Assembly (NCBI GenBank): GCA_900696645.1 | Contig: CAADGV010000035.1 | Span: 1-6,579 of the forward strand | Direction: 5' to 3' | Origin: an uncultured Chlorobiota bacterium | Lineage (GTDB): Bacteria > Bacteroidota > Ignavibacteria > UBA10030 > UBA6906 | DNA length: 6,579 bases | Shown: piece after piece, positions 5,542 through 6,579 of the stretch | Layout of the letters: every line of letters begins with the position of its first letter | Position numbering within the stretch: position 1 is the stretch's first letter | Position numbers and translations under genes: made by a program | Notes under the pieces: model-generated | The model's database searches: none | The model's input: the letters and a program-made list of their open reading frames with translations, nothing else | What the model was told of the DNA's origin: nothing

Positions 5542-6403
5542 TTACTCGCTGCACCCTAATGGATGTTCTGGTATGTTGGGATAAATCCTTAACTCAAACC
5601 ATGTTGCGTAGAGTTGCATTATTCCGTCGGCAAGCTCCGGTGTACTGTTGTATGTTAATATCAACGCCTCCCCATACCGCGTTTCTCGTGTTGCTGTTGT
5701 TCCACCATCGCCCCCCCATCGCCATCAGATAATATGAACATTTGTTTTCGGTATCGTCAAACAAAAGACGATATCCCCCCACACCCGTTCTCACCCACCT
5801 CGCATTGGTAAGCGTATTTACAAGTATATTCGGTATCGGAGCCGCAAGGTCTGTGAGTTCACTCCCCTCAGTCCAAACGGTTGGTGTTGTGCCCGTCGCA
5901 TAAAATTCTACGTCGAGTTCGTTGCTCGATGCTCCCACGTTGGTGAAGTCGTCCGAGTTTACTGCCGTAATCGTGAATGCCGCATCCGTGTTGCCAGCAT
6001 CAATCGTAATCACATCGTCAACGGTGTAGCCCTCCCCAGCATCAACTATCTCTACAACGGTCACAATGCCGTCAACGGCGGTAACTGAAACGGTAAGTCC
6101 CGTTCCGGTTCCGCCCGTGGTATTTACAGGACTTGCGGTTGTGTAGCCCGTCCCGCCATCGGTCAAGTTGATTGTTGCTGTTACTCCACCCACGTAGTCC
6201 GTAATCTTGTAAAGCGCGCCGATGGTTAGCTCTCCACTCGTCTGTGTGGAAGTCCCATCACCAGACTGGTATAACTGCGCTACATACTGTTTGTACGGGA
6301 CTCCGCCGCCTGATGAAGTAAAACCTATCTGTCCGAACGCCGCCGATGCGAGAAGCATCAACACGCCAGCACTTTTCAGTACCTTGGTTGTGAATCGTTT
6401 CAT
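5542..6403 (-). CDS. Exported glycine-rich virion-type repeat protein, frame broken at a G7 run
   Basis: The start at 6403 has AAAGGAG 9 bases upstream and encodes a signal peptide (KRFTTKVLK, hydrophobic core, SAAFG then Q25). Residues about 80-145 hold two glycine-rich beta units (DGGTGYTTA with TGGTGTGLT; DAGEGYTVDDVITI), a repeat common in phage tail and baseplate proteins. SDDFTNVGASSN and YATGTTPTVWTEGSEL (about 150-182) form another recurrent phage virion module. Read straight, the frame stops at 5594 (269 aa) after an unconvincing basic tail (CRRNNATLRNMV). Past the seven G at 5711-5717, the frame reached by +1 or -2 reads DGGTTATRETRYGEALILTY and on to PNIPEHPLGCSE, ending at 5542 one base before the next gene. 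I therefore take 5542 as the intended end (about 286 aa). A Sec signal on virion-like domains is unusual. Confidence 0.75.
5711..5717 (-). other. Seven-G run at the frame change
   Basis: On the coding strand ATG GGG GGG CGA TGG is the point where the incoming frame (ending CSYYLMAMGG) and the more protein-like outgoing frame (GDGGTTATRE) meet. Losing one G, a +1 slip or a -2 slip would each join them. The outgoing frame has a stop (TGA) just upstream of the run, so it cannot be an independent gene reaching further up. Confidence 0.7.
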
Positions 6404-6502
6404 CTTGATTTTCTCCTTTGTTTTGAATAACCATTCCCCGCCGAAAATACCTATCGTCAGCGGTAACACAATTATCAACGCCATAAAGCCTGTCAGAGTC
6501 AT
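6404..6502 (-). other. In-frame membrane segment: N-terminal extension or small gene lacking its own stop
   Basis: From an ATG at 6500-6502, which overlaps the previous stop as ATGA, 33 codons read MTLTGFMALIIVLPLTIGIF and then a charged tail KTKEKIK, running without a stop into the next ATG at 6403. The piece looks like a complete one-span membrane peptide with a basic end. It could be a real N-terminal extension (a 302-aa product if read straight), an alternative start, or a separate tiny gene whose stop was lost. In the +1 frame the tail would read KQRRKSR and stop at an ATGA with the 6403 start, so a second small indel is possible. Confidence 0.4.
6413..6419 (-). promoter_or_regulatory. 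Ribosome-binding site for the exported repeat protein
   Basis: AAAGGAG on the minus strand lies 9 bases before the ATG at 6401-6403. It favours the signal-peptide start over the in-frame ATG at 6502, whose support is the ATGA overlap with the gene upstream. Confidence 0.65.
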
Positions 6503-6579
6503 AGCACAATGAATAACGTGGCTACTGTAATTCCAATACCCATTTGCATCTTGAGCGTTCTTGCTCTCGTCGGGCTTTC
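6499..6579 (-). CDS. 3' end of an unidentified upstream gene
   Basis: An open minus-strand frame enters from the right edge and ends at a TGA at 6499-6501. The visible 26 residues are ESPTRARTLKMQM then GIGITVATLFIVL, meaning a charged stretch followed by a hydrophobic C-terminal end that may be a membrane helix. The stop overlaps the ATG at 6502 as ATGA, the same junction used across this operon, which is the main reason to accept it as coding. It is too short to identify. Confidence 0.5.
   Translation of the reverse strand, partial: ESPTRARTLKMQMGIGITVATLFIVL

Noticed and set aside
5400-5732. Plus-strand 110-codon frame
   Set aside because: It is antisense to the 56-aa membrane protein and the end of the repeat protein, with no supporting features.
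6258-6509. Minus-strand 83-codon frame over the signal-peptide region
   Set aside because: It is out of frame with the signal peptide and repeat domains and its composition is not protein-like.

Overview
The window reads as part of a tailed-phage or prophage genome. Every gene I can support lies on the minus strand, packed into one apparent transcription unit running from the right edge to the left edge. Neighbouring genes meet by ATGA or TAATG overlaps or by gaps of a few bases. The content is phage-like: virion-type repeat domains, a run of small membrane proteins, an M15 peptidase endolysin and a very large structural protein. Most genes have Shine-Dalgarno-type sites. Signal peptides, a membrane-anchored coiled-coil protein and possible spanins suggest a Gram-negative host, but I cannot name the host or a phage genus.

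In transcription order (right to left): the 3' end of an unidentified gene (6499-6579); a membrane segment (6404-6502) in frame with the next gene; a secreted or virion-type glycine-rich protein (5542-6403) whose frame breaks at a run of seven G; a 56-aa protein with two membrane segments; a 149-aa multi-span membrane protein; a 134-aa membrane protein with the His/Asp pattern of the YdjM/DUF457 hydrolase-like family; a 39-aa signal-peptide protein with a proline-rich tail; a 228-aa membrane-anchored protein; an 83-aa membrane-anchored coiled-coil protein; an 83-aa holin-like protein; a 117-aa acidic protein; a 58-aa coiled-coil protein; the M15 endolysin; a 65-aa unknown; and the N-terminal 671 residues of a giant structural protein that runs off the left edge.

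The middle (about 2204-5540) is best read as a lysis and host-envelope module: endolysin, two holin candidates and two spanin-like candidates, plus membrane proteins of less clear role. Virion-protein genes flank it on both sides. The most notable points are a possible -2/+1 frameshift, or a sequencing indel, at 5711-5717; a repeat domain apparently inserted into another virion domain; and the YdjM-like protein inside the lysis module. No tRNA, rRNA, CRISPR array, transposon or convincing terminator was seen. No stretch over 300 bases lacks a gene.
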